From Bin87 sp034423575 (GTDB lineage: Bacteria > Chloroflexota > Dehalococcoidia > Lucifugimonadales > UBA3495): a stretch of 64,000 nucleotides of DNA. Positions 8,700 to 17,196 of this stretch are shown piece by piece (positions within the stretch are counted from its first letter, which is position 1; every line of letters starts with the position of its first letter). The notes below the pieces were generated by a model that saw nothing but the letters and a program-made list of their open reading frames with translations, did not search any database and was not told where the DNA came from. The translations under genes were made by a program, and so were the position numbers. The DNA lies in NCBI GenBank assembly GCA_034423575.1, contig DAOUIF010000022.1, positions 24,893 through 88,892 of the forward strand, given 5' to 3'.

Positions 8700-10802
8700 T
8701 CACAACGACAGCGAACCCTGCTGGTCCTCATCGTCCCCGGCGTCAGCCGCTGCGTTGATGAGACTGGCGGGGTCGTCCAGCATGGTCAGCAGGGCGCCTT
8801 CGTCGAGGATGGGGACGCCCAGGCGCTCGGCGCTGGCCAGCTTGCTGCCGGCGGACTCGCCGGCCACCAGCCAGTTGGTCTTGCGGCTGACCGACGAGGT
8901 AGTCGCTGCGCCCAGGGCTTTGACGCGGCCCTCGGCTTCACGGCGAGTCATGGACGAGAGCGTGCCGGTGATCACGAAGGTCTGGCCCTTCCAAGGCTGC
9001 GCGGATTCATCCACCGGGGCCAGTTCGTGCCAGATCTGGACGCCGGCGTCGCGCAGGCCGGCGATGGTCGCCTGGTTGCTCTCGGTGGCGAAGTAGCTGA
9101 CGATGCTCTCGGCGATGCGCGGGCCGATTCCTTCGATCTCGGTGAGCTCGTCGACGGTGGCATCGCCAATCTCGTCAAGGCTGGCGTAGCGGGCGGCGAG
9201 CAGTTCGGCCACCTCGGCGCCAACGTGGAGAATGCCCAGGGCGAAGAGGACACGGGCCAGCGGGCGATGCTTGCTGGTCTCCACGTTGTCGAGGATGCGG
9301 GTGGCGAGCTTTTCGCCCATGCGGTCCAGCTCGGTGAGTTGCTCCATCTTCAACCCGTACACCTGGGACACGTCGGAGACGAGGCCGCGGTCGATCAGGA
9401 TGCGGCACCAGCGTTCACCGAGGCCGTCGATGTCCATGGCGCTGCGGCTGACGAAGTGCTTGAGGGACTCGAAGAACTGAGCGGGGCAGGCCGAGTTGGG
9501 GCAACGGTGCATGGCGTCGCCTTGCTCCTTGACCACGGTGGTTTCACACTCGGGGCAACGCTCGGGCATGCGGAACTCCGGCCCGCGCTCCTCACCGTCG
9601 ACCGGCACGTGGCCCAGCACATGGGGAATGACGTCGCCGGCGCGCTCGATTTCGACCCAGTCGCCGATGCGGATGTCCTTGCGGTGGATGTCCTCCTCGT
9701 TGTGCAGGGAGGCGTGCTGCACGGTTGCGCCGCTGACGACGACGGGTTCCAGGATGGCCTGGGGGTTCAAGCTGCCGGTGCGCCCGACGTTGATGATGAT
9801 GTCCAGCAGGCGGGTATTGGCGCGCTCGGCGGGAAACTTGTAGGCGATGGCCCAGCGGGGCTCGCGGCCGGCGAAGCCCAGGGCGTTCTGCTGGGCGAGG
9901 CTGTCAACCTTGACCACGAGCCCGTCGGCCTCGTAGCCCCAATCGTGCCGCTGATCAAGCATCTGATCGTAATAGTCGCAGACCTCATCTACGGTTTCAA
10001 AGATGCGGTTCGCATCATTGACGCGAAAGCCGTAGGACCGCAACCGCTCCAAGGCCTCCCAGTGCCCAGCCGGCATGGGCGAGTCGCCGGTGAAATTGAG
10101 GCTGTAGGTCCAGATCTGCATGTTGCGGCTGCGGGTTGCCTCCGGATCAAGCTGGCGGATGGTGCCCGCGCCGGTGTTGCGGGGGTTGGCGTAAAGGGGT
10201 TCGCCGTTGCGAGCCCGCTCCTCGTTCATGCGCTGGAAGCTGTCCAGGGGCAGGTAGACCTCGCCGCGCACTTCCACGTCGGACGGGAAGTCTCCACGGA
10301 GCGAGCGGGGGATGCTCTCGACCTCGCGCAGGTTGGGGGAGACATCCTCGCCGGTCTGGCCGTTGCCGCGGGTGGCGCCGAGGACGAAGGCCCCGTCGCG
10401 GTAGACCAGGCGGACGGCGAGGCCGTCGATCTTCAGCTCGGCCACCATGCGGAAGGGCTGACCGTCCAGCAGGTCGGTGACGCGGCGATGCCACGCCTCC
10501 AGGTCGTCCCGGCTGAAGGCGTTGGCGAGGCTCAACATGGGAATGGGATGCTCGACCTGGGGGAAGCGGTCGGAGGCGCTGCCGCCGATGATCTGGGTCG
10601 GCGAGCCGGCGGACCGGAACTCGGGATGGGCGGCCTCCAGGTCGCGCAGTTCCTGCATCAGCGCGTCGTACTGCCCGTCGCTGATGACTGGCGCGTCGTC
10701 GTTGTAGTAACGCTCGTTGTGGAACCAGATCTGATCGCGCAGCCAGCGGGCGCGTTCGGCGGGATCGCCAGGGTCAGGCGACGGGGAAGTAGGAGTGCTC
10801 AT
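8700..10802 (-). CDS. ligA: NAD-dependent DNA ligase LigA
   Basis: A 700-residue bacterial DNA ligase that seals nicks using NAD+. The Ia domain binds NMN (YYNDDAPVISDGQYDALM near 32-49), and the adenylation domain has nucleophile Lys124 in ELKIDGLAV. OB-fold, a four-Cys zinc finger (CPEC, then CPNSACPAQ), helix-hairpin-helix repeats (about 510-590) and a C-terminal BRCT domain (about 600-680, KGQTFVITGTLSSM) are all present. Length is slightly above average because of an N-terminal Pro/Ser leader. No other replication gene is adjacent. Confidence 0.97.
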   Translation of the reverse strand: MSTPTSPSPDPGDPAERARWLRDQIWFHNERYYNDDAPVISDGQYDALMQELRDLEAAHPEFRSAGSPTQIIGGSASDRFPQVEHPIPMLSLANAFSRDDLEAWHRRVTDLLDGQPFRMVAELKIDGLAVRLVYRDGAFVLGATRGNGQTGEDVSPNLREVESIPRSLRGDFPSDVEVRGEVYLPLDSFQRMNEERARNGEPLYANPRNTGAGTIRQLDPEATRSRNMQIWTYSLNFTGDSPMPAGHWEALERLRSYGFRVNDANRIFETVDEVCDYYDQMLDQRHDWGYEADGLVVKVDSLAQQNALGFAGREPRWAIAYKFPAERANTRLLDIIINVGRTGSLNPQAILEPVVVSGATVQHASLHNEEDIHRKDIRIGDWVEIERAGDVIPHVLGHVPVDGEERGPEFRMPERCPECETTVVKEQGDAMHRCPNSACPAQFFESLKHFVSRSAMDIDGLGERWCRILIDRGLVSDVSQVYGLKMEQLTELDRMGEKLATRILDNVETSKHRPLARVLFALGILHVGAEVAELLAARYASLDEIGDATVDELTEIEGIGPRIAESIVSYFATESNQATIAGLRDAGVQIWHELAPVDESAQPWKGQTFVITGTLSSMTRREAEGRVKALGAATTSSVSRKTNWLVAGESAGSKLASAERLGVPILDEGALLTMLDDPASLINAAADAGDDEDQQGSLSL

Positions 10803-10865
10803 CCGGATCGTCCTGCTGTTGATGCCTGAGTGTTACCGATAGTATAGTCCCGGCAGGTGGGGAAG

Positions 10866-11002
10866 CGTCAGAATCAGGATTTTCAAGATTTGATGATTAC
10901 CGGGATTGGAACCGTTCCATAATGGATATCTCCAAATCCTGTTCAATCATAAAATCCCGCAAATGACGTCACCCCGTACATGATACGGGGCCTGCTTCTG
11001 AC
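10866..11002. repeat. Dispersed inverted repeat family B, copy 1 (interrupted right end)
   Basis: Left terminus CGTCAGAATCAGGATTTTCA followed by the family interior (GATTGGAACCGTTCC, then AATCATAAAATCCCGCAAA). The right terminus should read AAATCCTGATTCTGACG, but it is replaced by a segment containing its own hairpin, CCCCGTA / TACGGGG, before TTCTGAC. Six other copies occur in the window. Confidence 0.85.
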
Positions 11003-11104
11003 AATTAGCAAAAGCGGGTGCGCATAATGGATCGCGTGCGACCGGCTCCAGACTGTTATCCTAGAGACAGATTATTCGTGACACACAACCAGGAGGCGAC
11101 CACC

Positions 11105-11635
11105 ATGCCCGCTGCCGCCGATGGCCTGATTTCGGCCCTGGAAAACAACTTCACCACCGTCGACTTGGCGCTGAGAGACCTGGACGATGACGAATTCGGG
11201 CGCATCCCGGCCGCCGACTGCAACTCGGTGGCGTGGATCCTGTGGCACCTGTCCCGGGTGATCGATTCCTTCATCCACACCCGGCTGCGGGACCTGCCTC
11301 AGCTATGGGACACCAACAACTGGGAGCAGCACTTCGGAATGCCGGAGGGCGGCGAGAACCGCGGCCTGGGCTGGACGCACCAGATGGTGTGCGACTGGCA
11401 GCCGCCGTCCCGCAAGCTGCAGATGGAATACTTCGAGCAGGTCCGTTCCGCGCTGCGCGAATACCTGCCGGGCCTGACGGAAGCGCAGATGCAGCAGGCC
11501 AAGATCATCCCGCCGGTGTCGGAGCCGCGCACCGTGGCGGCGGCGCTGGGGCAGATGACGTGGGACTGCGTGTCCCACGGGGGACAGATCGCCTTCCTGC
11601 GCGGGATGTACAAGGGGATGGGCTGGCACCGGTAG
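11105..11635 (+). CDS. DinB-family (DinB/YfiT-like) four-helix protein
   Basis: A 176-residue helical protein. NSVAWILWHLSRVID near residues 40-54 and CVSHGGQIAFLRG near 155-167 are the DinB-fold metal-site segments, with His48 and His158 as probable ligands; His92 in GWTHQMV may be the third. Members bind a divalent metal, and some are thiol transferases (mycothiol or bacillithiol S-transferases). The ATG at 11105 is set by AGGAGG at 11091-11096. It lies alone, convergent with dtd. Exact activity is unknown. Confidence 0.82.
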   Translation: MPAAADGLISALENNFTTVDLALRDLDDDEFGRIPAADCNSVAWILWHLSRVIDSFIHTRLRDLPQLWDTNNWEQHFGMPEGGENRGLGWTHQMVCDWQPPSRKLQMEYFEQVRSALREYLPGLTEAQMQQAKIIPPVSEPRTVAAALGQMTWDCVSHGGQIAFLRGMYKGMGWHR

Positions 11636-11661
11636 GCCAGCGCCCGTGATGAGCCTGGTGA

Positions 11662-12126
11662 CTACCCCCGGCGCAGGCGCCCGCGATCGGCGCTGTCGAC
11701 CATGATGGTGACCGGGCCGTCGTTCTGCAGGCTGACTTGCATGTAGGCCTGGAACTCGCCGGTGGCGACGGTGAGGCCGGTTTCGCGAAATATTTCCACT
11801 GCCCGTTCGTAGAGCCGGTTGGCCGTTTCGGGGTCGGCGGCGGCAGTGAAGTCGGGACGCCGGCCGCGACGGGTATCGGCGTGCAGGGTGAACTGGGACA
11901 CCACCAGCAGCTCGCCGCCCGCGTCCAGGGCTGACAGGTTGAAGCGGCCCTGATAGTCGGCGAAGATGCGCAGGTTGACGATCTTGTCCACCAGGTAGCG
12001 GGCGTCGGGCTCGTCGTCGCCCTCCGCGACGCCCAGGAGCACGACGAGTCCGGCGCCGATGCGTCCGACCTCAGCGTCGTCAATGGTGACGGACGCGGAG
12101 GTTACCCGCTGTATCAGGGCGCGCAT
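11662..12126 (-). CDS. dtd: D-aminoacyl-tRNA deacylase
   Basis: Hydrolyses D-amino acids (and glycine mischarged on tRNA-Ala) from tRNAs. The 154-residue protein has the family's start MRALIQRVTSASVTID, the SQFTLHADTRRGRRPDF segment near residues 78-94 and the Gly-cisPro region motif NDGPVTI near 137-143. The open frame runs upstream to 12297, but the family alignment and length fix the start at 12126. It is the last gene of the minus-strand run rpsU - FmdB - dtd. Confidence 0.95.
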   Translation of the reverse strand: MRALIQRVTSASVTIDDAEVGRIGAGLVVLLGVAEGDDEPDARYLVDKIVNLRIFADYQGRFNLSALDAGGELLVVSQFTLHADTRRGRRPDFTAAADPETANRLYERAVEIFRETGLTVATGEFQAYMQVSLQNDGPVTIMVDSADRGRLRRG

Positions 12127-12154
12127 GGGCGTGGGTGAAGCGTTCCGGACAATG

Positions 12155-12180
12155 GAAAGGCCGCACCCTGGAGCGCGGCC
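12155..12180 (-). terminator. Possible intrinsic terminator after the FmdB-type gene
   Basis: On the minus strand GGCCGC, a 10-base loop, then GCGGCC is followed by TTTCC. It lies 29 bases past the FmdB-type stop and just ahead of dtd. The T-run is short, so it may be weak or partial. Confidence 0.4.
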
Positions 12181-12208
12181 GGTTTCGTCGTATGAGCGAT
12201 GAGATCGA

Positions 12209-12547
12209 TCAGGCGGAATCGCCAGCGGCTGCCCCGGCCGGAGCGGGTGCGTCTGATGAGGACGAAGAGCCGGAGTCGCCGGAGGAACTGTCGCCACCGC
12301 TGCTGCCGTTGGAGGAAGTGGATGCGGAGGTCGATTCCTTGGCCTCTTCCTTTTCCACGGGGCGCTTGGGCCGTCCGTAGTCGGTGGTGTAGAAGCCGCT
12401 ACCCTTGTAGATCACCGGCACGGCGTGGAATACCCTCTGGCCGGCGCCGCCGCACAATGGGCACTCTCCCTGTCCAGCCTCGCTGAATTTCTGGACCAAC
12501 TCGAACTCGTTTGAGCACTCCGTACAGCGATAATCGTAGCGCGGCAA
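12209..12547 (-). CDS. FmdB-family zinc-ribbon regulatory protein
   Basis: A 112-residue protein opening with PRYDYRCTEC, the classic FmdB/CxxC_CxxC_SSSS zinc ribbon: Cys8, Cys11, Cys29 and Cys32 should bind one zinc. After YKGSGFYTTDYGR the chain becomes a low-complexity Ser/Gly/Ala tail. The start is TTG at 12547, with AAGGAGG six bases upstream and alignment to the usual M-P-x-Y-x-Y-x-C; the open frame extends to 12586 but has no ribosome site there. FmdB proteins are often encoded among translation and tRNA-maintenance genes, as here between rpsU and dtd. Function is unproven. Confidence 0.88.
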   Translation of the reverse strand: MPRYDYRCTECSNEFELVQKFSEAGQGECPLCGGAGQRVFHAVPVIYKGSGFYTTDYGRPKRPVEKEEAKESTSASTSSNGSSGGDSSSGDSGSSSSSDAPAPAGAAAGDSA

Positions 12548-12691
12548 ACCTGCCCTCCTTGATATGACGAACGCCGGCGGGCCCACTGACGCCCCGGCCG
12601 GCCGATCACGTTGTTAGCGCGGGCGGAGTCTAGCACTGCGCCCGCAAGCGGTCAATTTGCGGAGGCCGTCTCAGCGCCGGCCCTAAGTGGC

Positions 12692-12877
12692 CTACCGCCG
12701 CTGCCGTCGGCGCCGGCGTGCCGCCCGCTGGGCCGCCAGGCGCTCCTTCTGCGCCTTGGACCGGAAGAACCGCCGGTCCTTAAGTTCGCGCAGGATGCCG
12801 GCGTGTTGCACCGACGCCCGGAATCGATTCACCAGGCTTTCTGGGGTTTCGCCATCTCGCGGCGTTACGTAAGCCAT
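12692..12877 (-). CDS. rpsU: 30S ribosomal protein bS21
   Basis: A 61-residue basic protein matching bS21: GETPESLVNRFRASVQHAGI, then LKDRRFFRSKAQKERL and an Arg-rich tail. bS21 sits near the anti-Shine-Dalgarno end of 16S rRNA and aids initiation. The ATG at 12877 was chosen, since the family starts directly before the first strand, with CGGGAG just upstream; the frame is open to 12937. Confidence 0.93.
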   Translation of the reverse strand: MAYVTPRDGETPESLVNRFRASVQHAGILRELKDRRFFRSKAQKERLAAQRAARRRRRQRR

Positions 12878-12984
12878 GCAATGCTCCCGATTACGTGTTT
12901 TCAGGTACTTCCAAGTAGGGCCGACTATAACACGCACGTGCGGAACGCCGCAAACGGGGACGAATGCTCACGCGTACCCAGTTT

Positions 12985-13086
12985 GTCATCGCGAGGAGCA
13001 TAGCGACGTGGCGATCTCGTTGCCTGAGCGATGCCTGAGCGATGGCTCCTTCGGCAACGAGATTGCCGCGCTGCGCTCGCAATGAC
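12985..13086. repeat. Dispersed palindromic repeat family A, copy 2
   Basis: Starts GTCATCGCGAGGAGCATAGC and ends GCTGCGCTCGCAATGAC. The loop contains a short internal duplication (CCTGAGCGATG repeated in tandem). It is preceded by the flanking word CTCACGCGTACCCAGTTT, also seen beside other A and B copies. Confidence 0.9.
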
Positions 13087-13174
13087 AGGTTCAAGTGCGT
13101 AAGTCCTATGACAGTTTGGAGAGAGTGGGTACGCATGAGAGCGGGAGGACTTGGATCGACGCGTTGGGTCGTGG

Positions 13175-13735
13175 TCAGCGGATGCGACAGCAATTGCAGT
13201 CGAGGGGGTGGTTCTCGGTTCCGGGAGGGACGTAGAGGCCCAGGGCACGACGGTATTCGCCCATGGTGGTGATCGGCTTTGGCTGGGGTTCGGTCCGGAG
13301 GGCGGAGGGGTCGGCTTCCCAAAGGTCCAAGTAGTCCTGGACGCTCAGCGGGTTGGGGTCCAGCGTCATTGCCCGCTCCACGGCCTGATGCAGACGCACG
13401 GCGCGACGACGAGCGCGGCGCAACAGTCTGCGGAGGGCGGCGACATCTTCGTTGGCGTCAGCAAGCAGGCGGGGCAGGCGGTACAACTGCCGGAACGCGC
13501 GCAGGTGTCGATAGTCCATGAGGCCGTCGCACACCAGAGCGACCAGCACCGTGGTCAAGCGGCGCCAACTGTAGTGGCTGCGATGCCAGTGGACGGCCGC
13601 GGCGGTGGCGGCATGGGTGGCCGCGCGGTGAATGGCGCGGGCTGCCCGGTCATAGTCGCCGGCACGGACGTCGCGGGTGACGAAGCCCAGGTACAGTTGG
13701 CTGCGGTCCAGGTGATGGTCGGCGTTCAAGGGCAC
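13175..13735 (-). CDS. Hypothetical helical protein
   Basis: A 186-residue Ala/Arg-rich, largely helical protein. Segments DYDRAARAIHRAATHAATAA (about 27-46) and LRRLLRRARRRAVRLHQAVE (about 100-120) stand out. It ends in a Cys-containing tail, LDCNCCRIR. The pattern recalls helical HEPN-like bundles, but no catalytic Arg-His motif is evident. The start may be GTG 13735 or TTG 13729, which has better spacing from an AGGAG. Its codon use matches the GC-rich background. Family not recognised. Confidence 0.6.
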   Translation of the reverse strand: MPLNADHHLDRSQLYLGFVTRDVRAGDYDRAARAIHRAATHAATAAAVHWHRSHYSWRRLTTVLVALVCDGLMDYRHLRAFRQLYRLPRLLADANEDVAALRRLLRRARRRAVRLHQAVERAMTLDPNPLSVQDYLDLWEADPSALRTEPQPKPITTMGEYRRALGLYVPPGTENHPLDCNCCRIR

Positions 13736-14418
13736 CGGCTCCTATGATGGTGGCTGAGTTCTTTATTGGTTGATGGTTTTCTCGCTTTCTGGTCGTTGCG
13801 GTTGTTGGTTGGTTGGTACAGCGCTGCCAGAGGATTTCAGGGTCGGTGTCAGCCCCACGGCCGGGGTTACGCAAGGAATTTTTGCCCACTGAAACCGTTG
13901 ACGACGCTGGGGTCGTGCAGAACGCAGCGAGTGGACTGTCGCTGTGTCGCCGGGATGACCACGCCGCTGAGAAACGGGCGGACGACGGTCGCTCGGGACA
14001 GGGATTTGCGATTTTGATGCTGACGGGGTGGCCGCGAACGACCCGCGGGACCTCTGGCGATGGCTGATAATTCACGTGACGGGTACAGTATAAGAACTTT
14101 TGTTTGGGGTTGTCAAGGACGGGTTGGTCGAGGCGATTTCGCTACTGCGCATCTATGGCATCCATTCGCGAAATCGGTCAAAGGCGTTGTCGATTTCGTT
14201 CCACTTAGCCGGGACTCGACGAACATGAGGAGACAACCGTGCCACTAGATAGAACTGCCTGCGGTGAGCCGGAGTCGGGAAGCTGTCCGGATCTGCAGAC
14301 CAGCCACCAGTCCGCCAAGCGCCGCACTCGACGTGCACAGACGCGTAACTGCGGATGCAGATCGGACGGAGCTAACTGGAGAAGCGAAGGCCAAGGAGAT
14401 AACAATACGGGCAACAGG
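13736..14418. other. Intergenic stretch, no gene recognised
   Basis: Nearly 700 bases without a convincing gene. Open frames here are short, overlap each other in antisense and lack ribosome sites. The A+T content rises toward 14.1 kb (GTACAGTATAAGAACTTTTG), which marks entry into the lower-GC stretch. No tRNA-like or terminator structure was found. Confidence 0.5.
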
Positions 14419-15057
14419 CTACTGCTCTTCGTAGACCCTTTGCAGACTGGCGTCGTGCCAAACGATTTTGGCGTTTTCCCGCAGGCGACGATAGAACGAA
14501 TCAAGCGTAGCGTCCGCCTCGTCAGTGCCGAACTGCTTCAGACCCATTTCTTCCGTTAGCAAAGCATCCAATCTGTCTCGTTCTAAATCCCTTCGGAAAA
14601 TTGGCCGAGCCAACTTCCAGTACGTCCCTTCGTGAGGATCTAACCCAAGCTCCAAAATAGCCGCGCGACAGAAGGATCCAGACCCACCTAGGCACTTGGC
14701 TCTTTGCACCTGCACGTAGGCCTCAACCTCCTGTTCCGACACCACCGCGTCGAAGCGGTACAACTCCTGGCGCACTAAGGCGTCTGAGATCACAAGATCA
14801 ACGGCTTGCGAAGCTGTATGAGTTACACCCAAGTGCCCGTAGCTGACCATCATCTGATCGATTTCCGTACAGGTGACTGCCTCACCGTTCAACGTGACCG
14901 CCGGAGCATCCTCGCGACCCCAAAACGCGACCTCGTGGCACAGGAAATCAGGTTCGCGCGTGTTCCACATGGCCACTACCAAGACCGCCGTTGCAGCAAA
15001 CAAACAGCCGGAGCCTATAAGCAGCAGCCGAGCCCTTTTTCTCAGAACAGTGAACAT
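14419..15057 (-). CDS. Membrane-anchored SurA-N-like chaperone domain protein
   Basis: A 212-residue protein with an N-terminal membrane anchor (about residues 10-30, LLLIGSGCLFAATAVLVVAM). The extracytoplasmic part has the layout of a SurA/PrsA N-terminal chaperone module: VTLNGEAVTCTEIDQMM (about 54-70), a helix AVDLVISDALVRQELYRF, then VVSEQEVEAYVQVQ. No parvulin PPIase domain follows, so any role would be chaperone-like only. It lies downstream of the exported protease on the same strand, in the same lower-GC stretch. Assignment rests on pattern, not strong motifs. Confidence 0.6.
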   Translation of the reverse strand: MFTVLRKRARLLLIGSGCLFAATAVLVVAMWNTREPDFLCHEVAFWGREDAPAVTLNGEAVTCTEIDQMMVSYGHLGVTHTASQAVDLVISDALVRQELYRFDAVVSEQEVEAYVQVQRAKCLGGSGSFCRAAILELGLDPHEGTYWKLARPIFRRDLERDRLDALLTEEMGLKQFGTDEADATLDSFYRRLRENAKIVWHDASLQRVYEEQ

Positions 15058-15152
15058 CAGAGCGTCACAACATAGATTGACGGCGTGATATTTGCCACGC
15101 CGTCCTTATACGCCCTCCATGCCGAACTGGAAAGCGTACCGCCAAACACGTT

Positions 15153-16523
15153 TCAGCAGCCAGACGTGCAGGATTTCCAACTGTCGCGCGGACCGAGTTC
15201 ATTGTAAATGTGACCAAGGGTTGAGAAGTAGAACACGTCGTCCTCATCGAGGTCCCCGGCGAACAGCATACCGACCAGCTCTACATTGCTGTCGCTGGTG
15301 ATTTTGAACACCGGTGCACCGCTGTCGCCAGCACTGGGCCCACCGCCTTCTGTCACCCGTGCCCGACCTACGCAGATGACACGAATGACGTCATTAACGA
15401 CTTCCTTGAACGTGCAGGTGTCCAGCACCTTGGCCTTCTGCCAGCCTTCTGAACGACCGACGTAATAGATGACATCGTTCTGAAAAAAGCCGCCGCTGTC
15501 ACTTGTAACGCTGAACGTTGTACCAGCCGGAGATACTTTGGTCTTACCAATCTTGGTCGGCTTGGCTATCTTGCCACGATGTATGCCTCCGTCGGTCATC
15601 TGCACGAAAGCAGCATCTGAGTACCTGCAGACGTAACCCTCCGCACACTGGTCCAACGGGTCATCAATGTGGGTCAATTGAGGATCGGTGAGTTCCCTGC
15701 CAACTTCGTTGCTGCCGTTGCGCGGAAAGTTCGGCTGGTGGATCACGGTATTCATCTCCCCACCAATAGGGATACCGGAGATGTTCGTCGTGCAGTGCGA
15801 TGGTACGACCAACCCATTGGTGCTACCCCGCTGGGTCGTGAAACCGACGGTGCATTTCACCCAGTTGTAGCGCCACTGATATTGAATGCCGCCCACCACG
15901 CCACGCCACCTAGATTTCACGTTGTCCTTATCCCCAAGCAGCACGGGATTGGAAATCACCAAGTTCACCGCAGTAGCGGGCACCTCAAGTTCATCAACAA
16001 CCTCACGAGCGCTGGAAATCTCCGCACTGGTACGAAATCCGAACCTGATTCGATTTTCACTCTCCAGAACTGCACCGGAGGAAGGTGCAACGCCTTCCTC
16101 CACCAACGCCGCGTCAAGCGCGTGAAACCAGCCCAGTAGCTGGTCGAACGAATGGCTCCCCTGAACAGTCGTGATACTCGAGACAGACTGATCCCCTGCA
16201 TATGCTTCGTTGAATGCAGACCGAGCAGCACTGGTCTTGCTAGGGTCTGTCATGTAGACGTACACCCGACTCGGGTCGTCCTCATCGAAGTAAAAACCAC
16301 CAAACCCACCTTGGTGATCTTTGGCAATGCGAGCCAAGTGTTGGTCAGGCCCGAACATATTCCCGTCCTCGTCAAACAGTCTCTGCACCGCATCCTCACG
16401 CGACCCGCCATCGTCTTCGGCTGGCGGCGGGTCGGGAGAATCCTGTGCCAAAACAACCGACACCGTAAGTATGCCTACCAGCAACACCAAAGCAACGACT
16501 GGTAGCCCGAGTTTTCTAGCCAT
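15153..16523 (-). CDS. Exported chymotrypsin-fold (S1-like) serine protease
   Basis: A 456-residue exported protein. Residues 5-26 form a signal peptide (LGLPVVALVLLVGILTVSVV) with likely cleavage near VLA-QD. A pro-region of roughly 170 residues follows, then a trypsin-like domain with an apparent complete triad: His243 in VPSHCTT, Asp303 in YSDAAFV, Ser401 in GDSGAPVF. Several Cys residues (224/244, 293/299, 370/384) could form disulphides as in streptogrisin-like enzymes. ATG 16523 is preferred because GGGAG precedes it by nine bases and the signal peptide begins there; the frame is open to 16625. It lies behind a structured leader with a terminator (16588-16720). Codon use is more A+T-rich than the neighbours. 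Confidence 0.88.
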   Translation of the reverse strand: MARKLGLPVVALVLLVGILTVSVVLAQDSPDPPPAEDDGGSREDAVQRLFDEDGNMFGPDQHLARIAKDHQGGFGGFYFDEDDPSRVYVYMTDPSKTSAARSAFNEAYAGDQSVSSITTVQGSHSFDQLLGWFHALDAALVEEGVAPSSGAVLESENRIRFGFRTSAEISSAREVVDELEVPATAVNLVISNPVLLGDKDNVKSRWRGVVGGIQYQWRYNWVKCTVGFTTQRGSTNGLVVPSHCTTNISGIPIGGEMNTVIHQPNFPRNGSNEVGRELTDPQLTHIDDPLDQCAEGYVCRYSDAAFVQMTDGGIHRGKIAKPTKIGKTKVSPAGTTFSVTSDSGGFFQNDVIYYVGRSEGWQKAKVLDTCTFKEVVNDVIRVICVGRARVTEGGGPSAGDSGAPVFKITSDSNVELVGMLFAGDLDEDDVFYFSTLGHIYNELGPRDSWKSCTSGC

Positions 16524-16587
16524 ATTGATCATCTCCCGTTTTGTCGGTTTCGAGGACTTGTCGAATGCCCTCATTCTCGAATTACCA

Positions 16588-16619
16588 ACACAAAAAGCCC
16601 CGCCGCTGGCGACGGGGCT
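16588..16619 (-). terminator. Intrinsic terminator / attenuator upstream of the protease gene
   Basis: Minus-strand stem AGCCCCGTCGC / GCGGCGGGGCT (11 pairs with one U-G wobble, tiny loop) is followed by TTTTG. It stands about 69 bases before the protease start, so it ends either a small RNA or an attenuated leader. Confidence 0.75.
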
Positions 16620-16720
16620 GGACAAGCAGAAGGCACAGGGCTACTATTGAGCCCAGATGGCGGACCACCATTCCCCATCGACCACGGCCTCGGTCTTACC
16701 CACCGGGGCCGTTCTGTTGG
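16588..16720 (-). ncRNA. Candidate structured leader RNA or small RNA
   Basis: About 130 bases from a predicted start near 16720 to the terminator. On the minus strand there is a strong hairpin at 16711-16685 (CGGCC-C-CGGT / ACCG-A-GGCCG, loop GGGTAAG), another at 16654-16638 (GGGCT / AGCCC, loop CAATAGT) and then the terminator. The 5' end (GAC-U-GC-GC-AGG) can also pair with the segment before the terminator (CCT-TCT-GC-TT-GTC), closing the structure. No known riboswitch consensus was recognised, and no Shine-Dalgarno plus ORF lies inside it. Confidence 0.45.
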
Positions 16721-16727
16721 CCTGCGC

Positions 16728-16756
16728 AGTCTATGAGCCGAGCAACGCAGAGTCAA
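16728..16756 (-). promoter_or_regulatory. Sigma-70-like promoter for the leader RNA / protease
   Basis: On the minus strand TTGACT (16756-16751), a 17-base spacer, then TAGACT (16733-16728). The spacing is ideal and the hexamers match 5/6 and 4/6. The predicted start falls about seven bases downstream, right at the structured RNA. Confidence 0.6.
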
Positions 16757-17065
16757 GCAAAGCGGAATCGCCATGTCTGCTACATTGAGTTGCAGAACAT
16801 TTCAAATAAGCGGCAACAGATGACGCTATCGTGCCATTTGCACAGAAAAATAAACCGAATTGGGCCCTGATACAACGATGTACAAGTCTTGGCCAATTTC
16901 CCAATTTCATACAGGAACGCCATCATCAAAAGACCCCAACCGGCCTGGCAACGACTGACCTATGCGCCGGATTGAGACCGATGATAGCCAAGTTCACAAC
17001 CAGATTGGCTGTGCCAAGAGACAATCTCGGCTTTTGCCGTGGCGGCCAGGAGTATAAAAGCACAA

Positions 17066-17092
17066 CCCTACTTGGGCTGCGCTCAAGTAGGG
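17066..17092. repeat. Strong 12-bp hairpin
   Basis: CCCTACTTGGGC and GCTCAAGTAGGG form a 12-pair stem (one G-T) with a TGC loop. On the minus strand it is followed by TTGTGCTTTTA, so it could act as a weak terminator for the small frame at 17197-17439. It lies in the lower-GC stretch. Confidence 0.6.
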
Positions 17093-17144
17093 TCATACGG
17101 CAATTCATACACTATCAGCCCCATATGCCAAGTATTCATATATT

Positions 17145-17175
17145 GCGGGAGACCGCCCCAGAGCATGTCTCCCGC
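17145..17175. repeat. 9-bp inverted repeat
   Basis: GCGGGAGAC and GTCTCCCGC are perfectly complementary across a 13-base loop. There is no T-run on either side. It is the second strong hairpin within 110 bases, and its role is unknown. Confidence 0.5.
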
Positions 17176-17196
17176 TGTACTTCCACTGGTGAAGAG

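Noticed and set aside
9027..10829. A 600-codon plus-strand open frame
   Set aside because: Antisense shadow of ligA, whose catalytic motifs are intact on the minus strand.
16655..16680. A T-box-like word (GAATGGTGGTCCGCCA on the minus strand)
   Set aside because: It resembles the T-box core but lacks one base, there is no specifier stem, the leader is too short, and the downstream gene is a protease, not an aminoacyl-tRNA or amino-acid gene.
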